Part shown: positions 45,354 through 56,860 of the stretch, piece by piece
How the letters are laid out: every line of letters begins with the position of its first letter
Numbering within the stretch: the first letter of the stretch is position 1
Origin: Nematostella vectensis
Lineage: Eukaryota > Cnidaria > Anthozoa > Actiniaria > Edwardsiidae
DNA: 64,000 nt
NCBI RefSeq assembly: GCF_932526225.1
Contig: NC_064039.1
Span: 12,480,139-12,544,138 of the forward strand
Direction: 5' to 3'
The notes under the pieces: generated by a model
Told to the model about the DNA's origin: nothing
The model's input: the letters and a program-made list of their open reading frames with translations, nothing else
The model's database searches: none
Made by a program: the position numbers and the translations under genes

Positions 45354-46410
45354 GTCTTGCACGACAAACCCTCTGCGGGTGTTGATATGAGCATCGGGGC
45401 TATCGCGTGTTCCACGTATGCGGGTGTTGAAATGAGCATCGGAGCTATCGCGTGTCCCACGTATGCGGGTGTTGATATGAGCATCGAAGCTATCGCGTGT
45501 TTCACGACAAACCCTATGCGGGTGTTAATATGAGCATCGGAGCTATCGCGTGTTCCACGACAAACCCTCTGCGAGTGTTGATATGAGCATCGAAGCTATC
45601 GCGTGCCCCACGTATGCGGGTGTTGATATGAGCATCGGAGCTATCGCGTGTTCCACGACAAACCCTATGCGTGTGTTGATATGAGCATCGGAGCTATCGC
45701 GTGTTCCACGACAAAGCCTCTGCGGGTGTTAATATAAGCATCGGAGCTATCGCGTGTTCCACGACAAACCCTCTGCGGGTGTTGATATAAGCATCGGAGC
45801 TATCGCGTGTTCCACGACAAACCCTATGCGTGTGTTGATATGAGCATCGGAGCTATCGCGTGCCCCACGTATGCGGGTGTTGATATGAGCATCGGAGCTA
45901 TCGCGTGTTCCACGACAAACCCTATGCGGGTGTTGATATGAGCATCGGAGCTATCGCGTGTTCCACGACAAACCCTATGCGGGTGTTGATATGAGCATCG
46001 GAGCTATCGCGTGTTCCACGACAAACCCTGTGCGGGTGTTGATATGAGCATCGGAGCTATCGCGTGTTCCACGACAAACCCTATGCGGGTGTTGATATAA
46101 GCATCGGAGCTATCGCGTGTTCCACGACAAACCCTGTGCGGGTGTTGATATGAGCATCGGAGCTATCGCGTGTTCCACGACAAACCCTGTGCGGGTGTTG
46201 ATATGAGCATCGGAGCTATCGCGTGTTCCACGACAAGCCCTATGCGGGTGTTGATATAAGCATCGGAGCTATCGCGTGTTCCACGACAAACCCTGTGCGG
46301 GTGTTGATATGAGCATCGGAGCTATCGCGTGTTCCACGACAAACCCTCTGCGAGTGTTAATATAAGCATCGGAGCTATCGCGTGTTGCGCGTATGCGGGT
46401 GTTAATATGA
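45354..46410. repeat. mosaic minisatellite of 53-bp and 45-bp units
   Basis: About 20 units share GATATGAGCATCGGAGCTAT. The long form carries CCACGACAAACCCT before GCGGGTGTT; the short form has CCCACGTATGCGGGTGTT, 8 bp less. The two types are interspersed in patterns such as S-S-L-L-S-L. Non-coding. Confidence 0.95.
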
Positions 46411-46986
46411 ACATTTGAACTATCGTGCGTCTATGTTTTTGGTTAAAAGCGGGTATTCGTACCATGGCACCTGGGGAGAAGGGGGGGGGGATAAAAAGGG
46501 GGATAATGGTTGTGATACGGGTAGAGGTTTGTGGCTGGGGTGAGGACGGGACGGTAATTATGGGGATAATGCTACAGAGGGTTTGAGATAGTGATGCAGG
46601 TGTTCTTATAATGAAGGGAGAAGGGAAAGATTTAAGAAGGGGATAGTGAGGTAGGGGAGGTATAGGCCGGAAAACAAAAAAGGCCGATAAGGGGGAGAGT
46701 TGTACTTGTTGGTGGAGAAAGAAGTAAGTTACAATAAAATGAGAAAACAACAAAAGATTAAAAACATGCACAATGTATAATAATTAGAGCTCTTTGAAAG
46801 AAAGCAGCCTCATGTGTTATCTAGTACAGGGTCTATCATCAGGATGTAAGACCAAGTACTAGTCAAATGGGAAGGGAAGAATGGAAACTGGAAGCCTTGG
46901 GATGCGCGGCACCCCTCACCACCTAGCTAACGTAATTCCTACAGCTCCCAGTCCCCTCCCGTTTCGCCGGGTGCTTGGCGGCACAA

Positions 46987-47053
46987 GTAGCCTGCTTAGC
47001 CGCTCTTTCCCACAAGGGGTGCGTGCCACTAAGAGCGGCTGCTAAGCAGGCAA
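46987..47053. repeat. hairpin with 18-21-bp arms
   Basis: Left arm GCCTGCTTAGCCGCTCTT and right arm AAGAGCGGCTGCTAAGCAGGC, one 3-base bulge, around a loop of about 25 bases. Confidence 0.8.
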
Positions 47054-47328
47054 CGGTACAACGAGTCCCAGGGGCTCATATTAAAGGAGTAGGACCCTAG
47101 GAATCGATCGCCCACTTCCTCCCTCCCCTCCCCCCCAATACCGTGTCTCTAATATCTATTTTATCAATTTGTTACGTCTGGAGAATAGCTTACATCTGTG
47201 CGCAAACAGAAAACATAACACAGCTTGCCTCTTAGTAAACAACGAGTAACAGGTGCTTCTATCCACAATAATCTTTCCCCAGCATCATCCAGTACCTATC
47301 AACCCCCGGGGAGGGGGGGGGGGGGGGG

Positions 47329-47470
47329 TTCTTCGGGTAAAAGTGGTAGGGATATGCTCGTCGGGAAATTCGAAAAATACCCCTAAAAATACCTGCACTC
47401 TAAAAATTGCTACCCTAAGAATACCCCAGAAGCCCAAAAAAATACCAATTCTAAGAGAAAACCCTGCAAT
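47329..47470 (+). repeat. interspersed repeat, copy 1 (TACCCCTAAAAATACC type)
   Basis: Shares GGTAAAAGTG, GGGATA, ATTGCTACCCTAA and many AAAAATACC-like phrases with 49604-49740 in the same orientation. The pair flanks the GT31 gene. Confidence 0.7.
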
Positions 47471-48281
47471 CAGCGATAGCTTTGCGGGTAAAATGTTGTT
47501 ATGAAACTCCTGTAGATTTGAACTTCGACTTTGAAGGACACTCCTTCCTTTACATGGCCAAACCGGGTTTTTTGGTAAAAAAATGACTTTCAACATGGTC
47601 TACAATCAGCACAGAGAAAAGAGGCCTTTGCTAGCTAGGGTAGAGGTACAAAGCTAGTGTGTGATGTTTACACGAGCCTTATAAATAAACGTGTTCTCGT
47701 GACAGCCCTCTGTGTTGTCAAGGCAAGCGGCAAATCAAAAGTGACGTTATTAACCGACAAGCCGCTCAGCCAATAGAAGCCAGCGAACGAGGCTAGAGTT
47801 GTTTATTCTTTATTTACTTTGTGTGCTTGACTCAGCGAAGAACTGTTACTAATCATCTGATCATTGTTACTTATCATAATTTCTATATAACTAAGAAGTG
47901 TTAATAATATACCAAAATAAAAATAAACTGTTATGGGTAAATGGTATTCCTAATCGATTTTAAACAATTTCACAATATTACAAGAAGCCAGACGTAACGC
48001 TTTAGGTGATCAAACCTTGTAGTTTAATGCGGATTTTATTCTTCTTTTCGGATAAATAATGCATTCCTCATGCGTAAGTGTGTCGGCAGTTGGATCTGTA
48101 TTGTAAGAATATCCGTATTATCCACGCTAATGCGTCCACGAAAACGTAAAACGAAGCTTAGATGTCATGGGGCAAAGAGGAGTAGTTTTTTCTCTGTGTG
48201 TGTAGAATCAGAATAAAAAAATATATATACTCAAACGACAAATTAACCACTGCCATACGATGCTGCCACCACGTAGAAAAA

Positions 48282-49406
48282 TCATTCGTGAAAGATCTTG
48301 TAATTTAATGCTTTCTGCCGACAATAAAGCGATAAAACGGTAGCAACAACGAATACAATGAGAAGTATAAGCCCAAGTAAGGCTTTTGCTTTCAGTGTGA
48401 TCTTATTAAGGGCACAGACCTCATTCTCTAATCTCTGAATCTCTACCGCAAACTTTTGATGCAAATATTCAATGGAGGGCGGCTTCAAGCTATCCCCAAC
48501 TGCTATTGCGTCACCTAGGAAGCCAGCTCCTATACACTTCACTTCAATTTCCGTCCAAAAATTGGATTTCATTAGGACAATTCTATCAGATAAATCCACA
48601 GGCGTGATTCCAACTTCTTTAGCGAGCACTCCCAAGTAGGCATCTTCCGCAGGAAAGGGGTGGTATCTCTTGCTCACGCTCAAAACACTAGTCAATGCTT
48701 CTCGCGAGAGAACATAGAATCCTCCATAGCAGTATGCAGGGTAGAATTGCTCTTGATAGTTCTTATAAGACACCGAATACCTATGAAACCGGAAGCGGTT
48801 GACTTTAGCGTTTTGGCGAACTTTCCCAGCATAAAGCCTAGAGGTTTGGTGGCGTAGAAGCCATTCGTAGAGTCGAGTTGTATGAATGTACATATCGTCA
48901 TCTGTTTTGACGGTGAATTGACTTTCGATCTGTGAAGCCCACCGCAATGACATAAGGGATTTTAACGGTAGATTTGAGTAAGAATCAGTAAATTTCCCAA
49001 TTATAAGATCCCCATAAGAGCCTATCTCCTCTTTCAGTTTCGATAAAATTTCCGGCTCTTTGGTTGCACCAAGCATAAAGACAACGTGAAACTTTGCATC
49101 ATTTTTGCCACGCTTTCCCCATGACCGGCGGATCGTGGACCTTGCCTCGAAATTTCCCGGTGCTGATGTAACAAGAATTAGCAGGAATATCCCTCCTTCA
49201 TTCTGTAAGTTCGGTGTGACTACAGGCAGCAAATTCTGGACACCCTTAATTCGGTCCACGGGATTGAATACTACTGCCGAGAAGATCCACCACATTGTGA
49301 GAAACACCGACAGAATAATAGCAGCTAGAGATCGCAACGAGCTTTTAAGGCAACATCGCATATTTGTGCTCATATCAATCTTCTCAACACGAGAGATATC
49401 GCACAT
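48282..49406 (-). CDS. GT31 glycosyltransferase (beta-1,3-galactosyltransferase-like) with two membrane segments
   Basis: A type II Golgi enzyme that would transfer a sugar (galactose or GlcNAc) in beta-1,3 linkage. From ATG 49406 it has about 374 residues; later ATGs at 49373 and 49361 are possible. An N-terminal membrane anchor (LAAIILSVFLTMWWIFSAVV) is followed by the family motifs in order: RSTIRRSWG, FTDSYSNLPLKSL, KTDDDMYI (the metal-binding DDD), YPAYCYGGFYVLS and EDAYLG. The catalytic set is intact. Unusual: a second hydrophobic helix near the C-terminus (LLGLILLIVFVVATVLSLY) followed by a short basic tail; ordinary GT31 enzymes end in the lumen. Single exon, as is common for this family. 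Acceptor specificity cannot be told. Confidence 0.9.
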   Translation of the reverse strand: MCDISRVEKIDMSTNMRCCLKSSLRSLAAIILSVFLTMWWIFSAVVFNPVDRIKGVQNLLPVVTPNLQNEGGIFLLILVTSAPGNFEARSTIRRSWGKRGKNDAKFHVVFMLGATKEPEILSKLKEEIGSYGDLIIGKFTDSYSNLPLKSLMSLRWASQIESQFTVKTDDDMYIHTTRLYEWLLRHQTSRLYAGKVRQNAKVNRFRFHRYSVSYKNYQEQFYPAYCYGGFYVLSREALTSVLSVSKRYHPFPAEDAYLGVLAKEVGITPVDLSDRIVLMKSNFWTEIEVKCIGAGFLGDAIAVGDSLKPPSIEYLHQKFAVEIQRLENEVCALNKITLKAKALLGLILLIVFVVATVLSLYCRQKALNYKIFHE

Positions 49407-49603
49407 CTTTTCCACATTTGTGCTCTATTTTCGGGATGTTTCTCTCGCAAATAGTATGCCCGACGCATACGTGTTCCATGATAATCTATTATTGAAGGCG
49501 TTATATCCATAGTTAAACATTAACTATAAACTGATATGTACTGAAGAGGAATCCTTTTACTTGGCAATCAGAGGTGGCTCGGAGTGCAAATCCCGAGGTG
49601 GGG

Positions 49604-49740
49604 TCTTCAGGTAAAAGTGAAAGGGATACTAGTCGGGATATTAAAAAAATACTCCTAAAAATGTCTAAAACCAAAAATTGCTACCCTAAAAAAATCATGC
49701 CTTCAAATTATCCCTAAAAAAATACCAAAACGCAGATTTA
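49604..49740 (+). repeat. interspersed repeat, copy 2
   Basis: Same family and orientation as 47329-47470 (GGTAAAAGTG, ATTGCTACCCTAAA). Related short A-rich phrases continue to about 49980. Confidence 0.7.
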
Positions 49741-52700
49741 AGTATCCCACTGTATAACAAAGTATTGGATGACAAATTCTCAAAGTGTTCTTGTTTAGAA
49801 GTCGGAAGTGTTTAATAATCTAGAAAACGTTGGCTCATAGCGAACCCCTAAAAGATACCATTTCTAGTAGAAAAGCCTATTTTATCTAAGATACCCAATA
49901 CCTGAGGCCCGATTTTGATCCCTAAAAAATACGACCCCTATCAGGTCGGCATTAAAAGAATCCCTCCAGGGGTGCAAATCTTTGAACAGGGTCACCATAA
50001 GAGCGCCAGCAAAGTACGCTCTTCAAGTATTTGAATTGCATGTTTAAATCAAGGGAACACGGCAGAATGTATTCCCATTTAATTTAACGCGCGATTGATA
50101 TTATTACGAAAATAAACGAGTCATGTGTGTTTGTTCTGCAAGGAAAGTTATCAGTTGAGCTGTTGGGGGGTGTGGGGCTCGGACTATGAAGTATGATGTT
50201 TGCCAACAGGGTCTTTGTTCGTATGATGTCCGAATCATTTTTGAGGACAGAGAACAACAGTAGCCACGTCACACTCGTGCATCTTTCGACACTACGCATA
50301 TCTAGCCTGCGTGCATCAGGTTTCAAAATTCTCCGGATGCACGCAGGCTACGCGTGACCGATACGGTCAGCACTCGTTCACACGGCTCAGAAGGACGGTC
50401 ATTAGGATAAAGTAATTAGCATGTTTACATTAGAGTCAAGTCTCTCACGGTCGTATTCTCGTCGTACGGACGTGAAGTGAGAAGAGATAGGCTGCATTCT
50501 CATGTTTTTCTTGTTTATTTGGCATTTATAACTGATATCTACGGCTGTGTTCCACCATAGCAGCAAAAACTTGCAGAAAACAATCCAAAAGCATACTAAA
50601 AACAACTGAATTTTTCACATATTTTTATGTCCTTTTGAGTGTTGTGAAATTCGCGGACCTTGTGAACTAAAACTTCTTCACACGGCTCAAAGGGTCGGCC
50701 CCTCGCGTACAAATAAATATTTGTAGAAAAAAAAGGAATAAACGATAATTCCACTGGTGTCCATGTGAGTGTTGTGATCTATACTGACCTTTTTCAGCTG
50801 ACGATCTTTCACACGCTCCAAAAGTTTACCGGAAGTTTTTTTTACCGGAAGTGAGATAGACTAAACTGACTGCATACACTTATATGGAATATAAGATTTT
50901 TCGCGGGCTTTTTCGAACGAGACGGAACCTGGAAAACGGTGATCGATGGATGTCTGTATCTTCAATTGAAAAGGGCAAGGCAAAAATCGAGGCATACGAG
51001 ACTACTAAAACTAGTAGATTTTGCAGTGTTCGCAATGATCTTTCAGTAGAAAAATATCAAACTTGTTTTATTTTACCTGGAGAATTTATCTAAATGTAGC
51101 CATTTTAAAGCGATCTCCCGGTTTTTTAAGCTTATGGGTACCTTTTTATATGAATAACAGGTACTGGGGGGGGGAGGGGGGTGGGGGCGTGCTATTTGCA
51201 TAAAGCATTTTATTTTTCCTATGGGAGGACAGGGTTCATTATCACCCTGGAGTTTTATCATCTGAGACTAAAAAAGCTATTAGTCTAGAAATAGATATTT
51301 TACCATCCCTTGTACTATTTCAGAAGTACAGGGGAGAGCGGTAAAAACTCAAGAAGGAAATACATTTTTTGCAGGGGTTCAATCTAACTCCTTCAGGAAA
51401 TTCAGTCAACTTCCCTTGCTAAATTTGCCTGGTGGGTGGGGGGGTGAGGGGAGGACTCACAAATAAACATTTCTTGCGCGCTCAGCCAAAAAAATTTACC
51501 CATAAAAGATAGTAAAATGGGTGTGGCTTTTCCTCAACATTAAAGGATAGCACATTTAATAGAGCACATAAGAACATAATTATCAATTGCTTTCTTTTTC
51601 AAATTTTTTTGAAATACTATTTTTGCTATAAATAAAAAACTCTCAAAGCCTCCCCTAAAGGATAGCAAGCCTTTAAAATGCCTGCGATAAACCGCAAATG
51701 ACAATTTAACCCCTCACAGATAGGTCAAGCACCCCAACATTTTTATACTGGAAAATTTGTCATCCCCTTTACAAAAAAAAAATCCATAAAAAACTGGATA
51801 GAGGTGACACTACCAATCCCCACATCCATATTTTTTTGAATGACCATTTTTTTTTCAATTGTGTTATTTGTTTTTCCTGAGTTGGCCTTTGACCCAATCC
51901 CCCCCCCCCCCCTACATAATTATCTCCTTTTTTACTTTACAAGATCCCTTAGGTACATTAGCTTGATCCTTGTTGATCAAACTGTAGATCCCTTCAAGAA
52001 GCTAGAGCTCAGACAATGCATGCCTTCAACCATATTTACCACCATCTTATAACATTGTGCATCTATGAAGGGCGGAGGGTGGCTTGCCGCCTTACTGACT
52101 CATACGAGTGCACAAAGTCAGGTCATAGGCTGTGTGCTACTAGTAAAATGTAACCTAGTACTAACTGCCTCATTGACGAGTTGTCAGCATCTAAACTGGC
52201 TCCCCCACTATAGTTGCTACCACTGTGGTGAGAGGGTGCTTGCATACCACCCATCAACATTAAAAACAAAATAACAGATTGCATTACAACTTTAAATTTT
52301 GGCGGAATTTTGAACGCCATAGAATAAAACTGTCTTCTGTTGTGAATAAACAACTAAGTGTTTTTCACGAAAAAAATATGTAACTTGTTTTTGTGAGATG
52401 TGTGTTACCGTCCCAATTCTACTGCCCTTGCAGTGGGGGAGGGGAGGGACGAGAGCACACACGTGGACACATATAAGTGTTCCGCTTAGATGCATACAAG
52501 AAAAAGCTAGACTACTTCAGGGCCACATGCAAACTTATTTGTATTTCCATTGTATTTATTGCGTCGTTCGATAGAAATCAATGTGTGAAGTCCCATTGGC
52601 CCTGTATTCTGTAGTCGCTCCGATGACAATGTCGGCCACGAATCGTATAATCTGTATAATTTGATGAGTTTATTCGATCTGAAATGCGAGGTCTCTCACC

Positions 52701-53573
52701 ACCTCCCTTTTCAATTCACTAAATTATTAAATGGCACTTGTAACGCGAGAGAATACCCATATTTTGGCGGCCAGGGGGAGGGGGGAGGGGAGCGGGCGCC
52801 GCGCACCCCCACCCCCTTGTGTACGGGCATGGTGAAGCCTGTTCTCGTTTGCTTCTTATCATTAATTTATCATGAGCTAAAAAGCGCGGCAAGCTCCAAA
52901 CCTCCCTTTAAAAAATGCTTCAAACCGTTTTTTTATAGAGAAAAAATGCTTCAAAGCGTTTTTTTATAGAGATGGAAATCTAATTTTATACAAACAGTAC
53001 TCTGTAAATATTATCATGGGCAGATATTCGTAATTAAAGCAGAGATTAGCATTGAAACTCATGACAGAATGTAACATAGGGAGGACATGTGAATGTGGTA
53101 GAACTAGCGTTTGTTAGATCAGCTGTTCAGATGGATAGAGCCAACAAATATTGCAAGTGTGCTATGCCAAGATTTGGAAGTAAAGTTTAAAATATCGAAG
53201 TTTTAAATATCAAATAGCAAATGGTATCCAATGTAAAGAAACAGAAAGGCATTCTAAATATTATATATAAAGAGCCGTTTTTATTGAAAATGTGCGCGAT
53301 ACAAGTAATATACTTCTCAAACAAACAATCATTTTTCAGCAGATCGGTAAGTAAATATCAGTTGGTCCGGAAACATTGATAACAAGAACTGACTTCAAGT
53401 GTGAACTTCTTATTCTTCAAAGAAGTTCGTGGAACTAGTAGACTTCAGTCGGGACACGGACAAGAGAAGAGAGAGTTATTCTGTGTGTTATCTTATTTTT
53501 CGTCGAACAAATAGTTTCGAGGAAAAAAGCATCGCTCAGTGATCTAAAAAGAAATTAACTCTTTCGTTTTGTA
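49741..53573. other. no gene seen
   Basis: AT-rich with a 15-bp-arm hairpin at 50303-50350, G- and C-runs near 51167, 51440, 51899 and 52770. The last 150-200 bp are probably the 5' UTR of the GPCR gene. Open frames here show no domain or bias. Confidence 0.5.
50303..50350. repeat. hairpin, 15-bp perfect arms
   Basis: TAGCCTGCGTGCATC and its exact inverse GATGCACGCAGGCTA around an 18-base AT-rich loop. Could be a very short MITE. Confidence 0.8.
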
Positions 53574-54641
53574 ATGGCGTCGTACAGTCAAGTCTCAATG
53601 GCACTTCAAACTTCAGCATATGGCATTCTCATACTTCTCTCTCTAGCCGGCAACTCACTCATCATTGCAGCAGTGGCAAGGAATACAAATAAGCGTATGC
53701 GAACAGTCAGTAATATTCTTATCGTTAATCTGTGTGTGGCTGATCTCATTGTTACTTTGTGCAACATGCCTGGAAAAATCGCTCAAATACACATAGGACA
53801 AATTTGGCTAGTGAAAGGGATGTTTGGTTATGTGCTATGCAAGGTCATGGGCTTTGTTCCCTATATAGGAGCAACGGTCTCAGCACATAGTTTTGCTTTG
53901 CTTTCAATTGACCGCTTTGCTGCGGTTTTCTTTCCTATTAAGAGGCCTATAACTGGCAAAGTCGTCACAGTGCTTATAACCCTTACATGGATATTTGTAT
54001 TCGGATTTTACTTCGTTTATCTCCATTCTAGCGAGGTTGAGCAATATCAAAACATTACAAAATGTTCGTTAAACATTACTAAAGTGTTCCATACAGAGGA
54101 AAACTTTAATCGTTTCGTGTGCGCGGAGTTCTTCGTCGTCACAGTCATCCCCCTGTTTATCTCCGCGGTTCTCTATACCGCAACAATGGTCAAACTTTTC
54201 AAGAGAAGAATCCCGGGAATGGTGACTCCAGCTAATGCGAGCTACACTTTGCGAGTGAACAGACGAATCATGAAGATGCTGGTCACGGTTTACGCGGTGT
54301 TTTTTCTTTGCTGGTGTCCCTCATGGATTTGGGTGATCACGTGTCTGTTCGTCCCCAGCCCTCACGGGAAACGAGCAATTTGCACCTCAACACAATATCA
54401 CATCTTCCGCTTTATTGCTGCGTACTCCAACAGCGCCATCACGCCCTATTTGTACCTGATATTCAGTGAAAACTATCGCCGTGGGTGCGTGGACGTTATT
54501 GGCGCCATAACATGCTGCAAGCGGGCAAAGAGAGTGATGCAGAGAGGAAACCAAGTTGGCGTGGCGGTGGCTATGGAGGGAGGGACTGGGACTCTCCCTG
54601 AAACTAGGAGAAGCATAGCTTTAGAAAGGACTGTTATCTAA
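53574..54641 (+). CDS. class A (rhodopsin-like) G-protein-coupled receptor, peptide-receptor type
   Basis: 355 residues, single exon, from ATG 53574. Seven hydrophobic segments are visible. Family marks: GNSLIIAAV in TM1, LNLCVADLIVT-like NLCVADL in TM2, a TM3 end reading SIDRFAAVFFP (DRF in place of DRY), FLCWCPSW in TM6 (the C-W-x-P toggle) and NSAITPYLY in TM7 (N-P-x-x-Y with Asn replaced by Thr). Cys at the top of TM3 (VLCKV) and in the second loop (KCSLN) could form the usual disulfide; NIT and NIT sites in that loop suit glycosylation. The intracellular tail is short, with CC for palmitoylation. Ligand unknown; a neuropeptide or similar is the best guess. No defect seen. Confidence 0.92.
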   Translation: MASYSQVSMALQTSAYGILILLSLAGNSLIIAAVARNTNKRMRTVSNILIVNLCVADLIVTLCNMPGKIAQIHIGQIWLVKGMFGYVLCKVMGFVPYIGATVSAHSFALLSIDRFAAVFFPIKRPITGKVVTVLITLTWIFVFGFYFVYLHSSEVEQYQNITKCSLNITKVFHTEENFNRFVCAEFFVVTVIPLFISAVLYTATMVKLFKRRIPGMVTPANASYTLRVNRRIMKMLVTVYAVFFLCWCPSWIWVITCLFVPSPHGKRAICTSTQYHIFRFIAAYSNSAITPYLYLIFSENYRRGCVDVIGAITCCKRAKRVMQRGNQVGVAVAMEGGTGTLPETRRSIALERTVI

Positions 54642-55476
54642 AACCCCTTTTTTTCAATTTGTACTTGCTTGATTTCTCGCACGAGTATCATAAATAAGAA
54701 GTTGTTTGTGTAAAAAGGGACTTGAAATACATAGGGGAGAGGGTCTTCCACCTCTAGCGCCCTTTATTTTGCGTTCAAGGAATTTGGAAAAAGAACAAAT
54801 CGATGTCTTATGATCATCATTATGAAACACTTTTTAACAATGTCTCCGATGTGGATTTTTCGCGTCGCTTCACTTGGTGCCCTCTCGATGCCCTAGGAGG
54901 CGTCTGAATATTGGAAGCGACTCTGTTCTTTTTCTTTGGTGTCTAGAGACCATAGAATCTTACCATATTTGCCATTGACATGGCTATCTCTCTCCATAAA
55001 TACTCATTAAACGAAGCAGAGAAGTACAAGAAAAAAAAGCAAGATAAAAATGTATGATAGCACCAATGCAAACGGTGTCCTTCCTCTGTAGTCACTATAA
55101 CGGGTTGTAATGAAGTCATTTCTCAGTGACTCTATGAGTTCTTCAGTAACCTGAGTATCAGGCCCTCCTATGTTTCTATTTCAGTAGTCGGGCATATTTT
55201 TAGGAGATTGCAGAGAGGTCGTCTATTGCTAAAGCTGTGCAAACGTCAACACGGGTAATTAGAATACAAGACTAGAATTAGAATACAGACTAAACGCTTT
55301 TAGGGTGCTTTAGACTGTTTTGTTGAAAGTAGAGGGTGGCCTACTTGTGGCGGCTGGCTCGCGAATAATATCCTCTCGTAGCTATTATTCGCGTGTCAGC
55401 GGCTTGCGTAGACCAGGGCAGGGCAGGGGGCACTTAATTCGCACAATTCTCTCTTATGACAAAGGCGTTAATTTCT
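54642..55476. other. no gene seen
   Basis: Downstream of the GPCR. Near 55355-55400 there is a palindrome (CGCGAATAATA / TATTATTCGCG) around ATCCTCTCGTAGC, related to the TIR element in CARS1 intron 6. Confidence 0.5.
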
Positions 55477-55555
55477 CTGCTAGCAGATGCCTCTTTTCTC
55501 TGTATTTCGCTTGGTTAGAGAAAAGAGGTCTCTGCTAGCAGTGAAGGCGTTAATT
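55461..55555. repeat. 24-bp-arm hairpin flanked by 12-bp direct repeats
   Basis: Arms CTGCTAGCAGATGCCTCTTT and AAAGAGGTCTCTGCTAGCAG (55477-55541), the arms differing at two sites. AAGGCGTTAATT lies on both sides in direct orientation (55462-55473 and 55544-55555). Confidence 0.85.
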
Positions 55556-56114
55556 AACACGAGCTGATTAAATGGCTGCCGCACAAACTTGGCGGTCTCG
55601 TCGCCATCGACATCCGGGACAGTTGCTGATTGCAACCACAGTGATGTAAAAAAATGACAATCAATCACTATCTTGTCAACTTAACATTTGAAACTACAAT
55701 GGTGTATTTGCGAGAAAACCTCAAAATAATGGTCCTCAAATGAAGTACTGCGGTACTTTATTGACGATGGTTGTTTGAAAATATATTTGTTCCCCGCATA
55801 ACTGATTAGCTGATATTGAAAGGTGCATATTTAAGAGTGTGAAATGGTTTTGTAGGGAAGCCAGATTAATGGCGGGCGCGAAAGGTAAATGCCTTAGGAC
55901 AATAGGCGTCTTTCATCGCTAAACGAAGCCACGACAACAATACGTTAACAAATTTATTACAAAAACTTTAAATATCATTACATCCTGATTAAACATTTCA
56001 AACTTGGAGTGACTATTTTAACACACACACTAGTTTCTCCTCAGGCAGCTAGAGGTATTAATTTACCTATACCTTTGTTCCTGTGGTATAAAGCAAAGCC
56101 CCGTCCATCGCTAC

Positions 56115-56291
56115 CTAGACTACAAGAGACTGTTTCGGAGAGCGGGTACATTGGGCGTTGTGACCGAGGCATCCCTTGGCTGGAAGGGATTCTTCAAACC
56201 CTGTAAATTCATCCTCGTATGCGCTTCTGCATTCCGACAACTGAGCAATCGTCAATAAGATGACTAATAGGATTGCGATGAGGAATTTCAT
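56115..56291 (-). CDS. small secreted cysteine-containing peptide precursor
   Basis: 58 codons from the ATG at 56289-56291. The N-terminus is a clear signal peptide (MKFLIAILLVILLTIAQ, then SEC-RSA as a cleavage region). An acidic propeptide-like stretch follows, then a Lys before a Gly-Cys start and a second Cys seven residues on. Layout signal-propeptide-Cys region is that of cnidarian secreted peptides, including venom peptides and antimicrobial peptides; the function is not known. The frame stops at TAG 56115-56117 after only two Cys in the mature part, and coding-like sequence with one more Cys continues in another frame, so a disrupted gene is possible. Upstream there is a TATA box (56853-56857), a likely non-coding exon ending at donor 56771, and an acceptor directly before the ATG. 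A TTTATT at 55953 (AATAAA on this strand) may end it. Confidence 0.65.
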   Translation of the reverse strand: MKFLIAILLVILLTIAQLSECRSAYEDEFTGFEESLPAKGCLGHNAQCTRSPKQSLVV

Positions 56292-56768
56292 CCTGGAACT
56301 TTCGAAAAATAAAAATACAAAATATAAAGATTTATTTTAAAATATATATAATTAATACTACTAATACAGTTCATTTGGTGCTTGCGCTAAGATCTTATAA
56401 TTAGGAACAGGTAGCGTCCGCTCATGGTGATTGTGTGTGCCGTTTAGCAAGAGCTAGTCTTCTGAACTAAAACATTATCATAAAATTTTTATTTTCGATC
56501 TACTTCCTGCGAGTGATTTGCAAGGATTGCTAGAAGATTACAATACAATCAATCCGCGGCTATAAATTTTCTAGTGCAACTTGAAAGCATTTTGTTTAAC
56601 ACAAGCGAACTCTAAAATCTTAATGATGTAATCTTACGCTCTAAGTCCATAAAAAGATCAAAATGAAGTTGTCGTTGTCACTTTTTGGAGATAATCTAGA
56701 GAACAAATCAAAAGCCTTCCCTTTAGAATTAATGATGTAAGTTCGTGAAGAATAAGTGATTCATCACT

Positions 56769-56860
56769 AACCTTGCAGGAGAGCCTGTAGCAAGGAACCT
56801 GGAGAGTCTTGATATGATCGGGCAAGTGAGTAAATGATGGATCTCACCCTTCTTATAGCC
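56769..56860 (-). promoter_or_regulatory. TATA promoter and 5'-UTR exon of the secreted-peptide gene
   Basis: Read on the minus strand: GGCTATAAGAAG at about 56860-56849, then about 80 bp to a splice donor CAAG|GTTAGTG at 56772/56771. The intron would run to the acceptor AG at 56294-56293 next to the ATG. A 5'-UTR intron with TATA is common in sea anemone peptide genes. Confidence 0.55.

Larger units (their letters stand above)
46411..48281. other. no gene seen; one hairpin and repeats
   Basis: Contains the hairpin at 46987-47053, a G-run near 47310-47328, and an interspersed repeat from 47329. Several T- or C-rich frames are spurious. TTTATT near 48033 could be the poly(A) signal of the leftward glycosyltransferase gene. 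Confidence 0.5.

Noticed and set aside
46322-46771. 149-codon minus-strand frame rich in Pro, Ser and Ile
   Set aside because: Partly minisatellite and partly purine-rich tract read backwards; no coding features.
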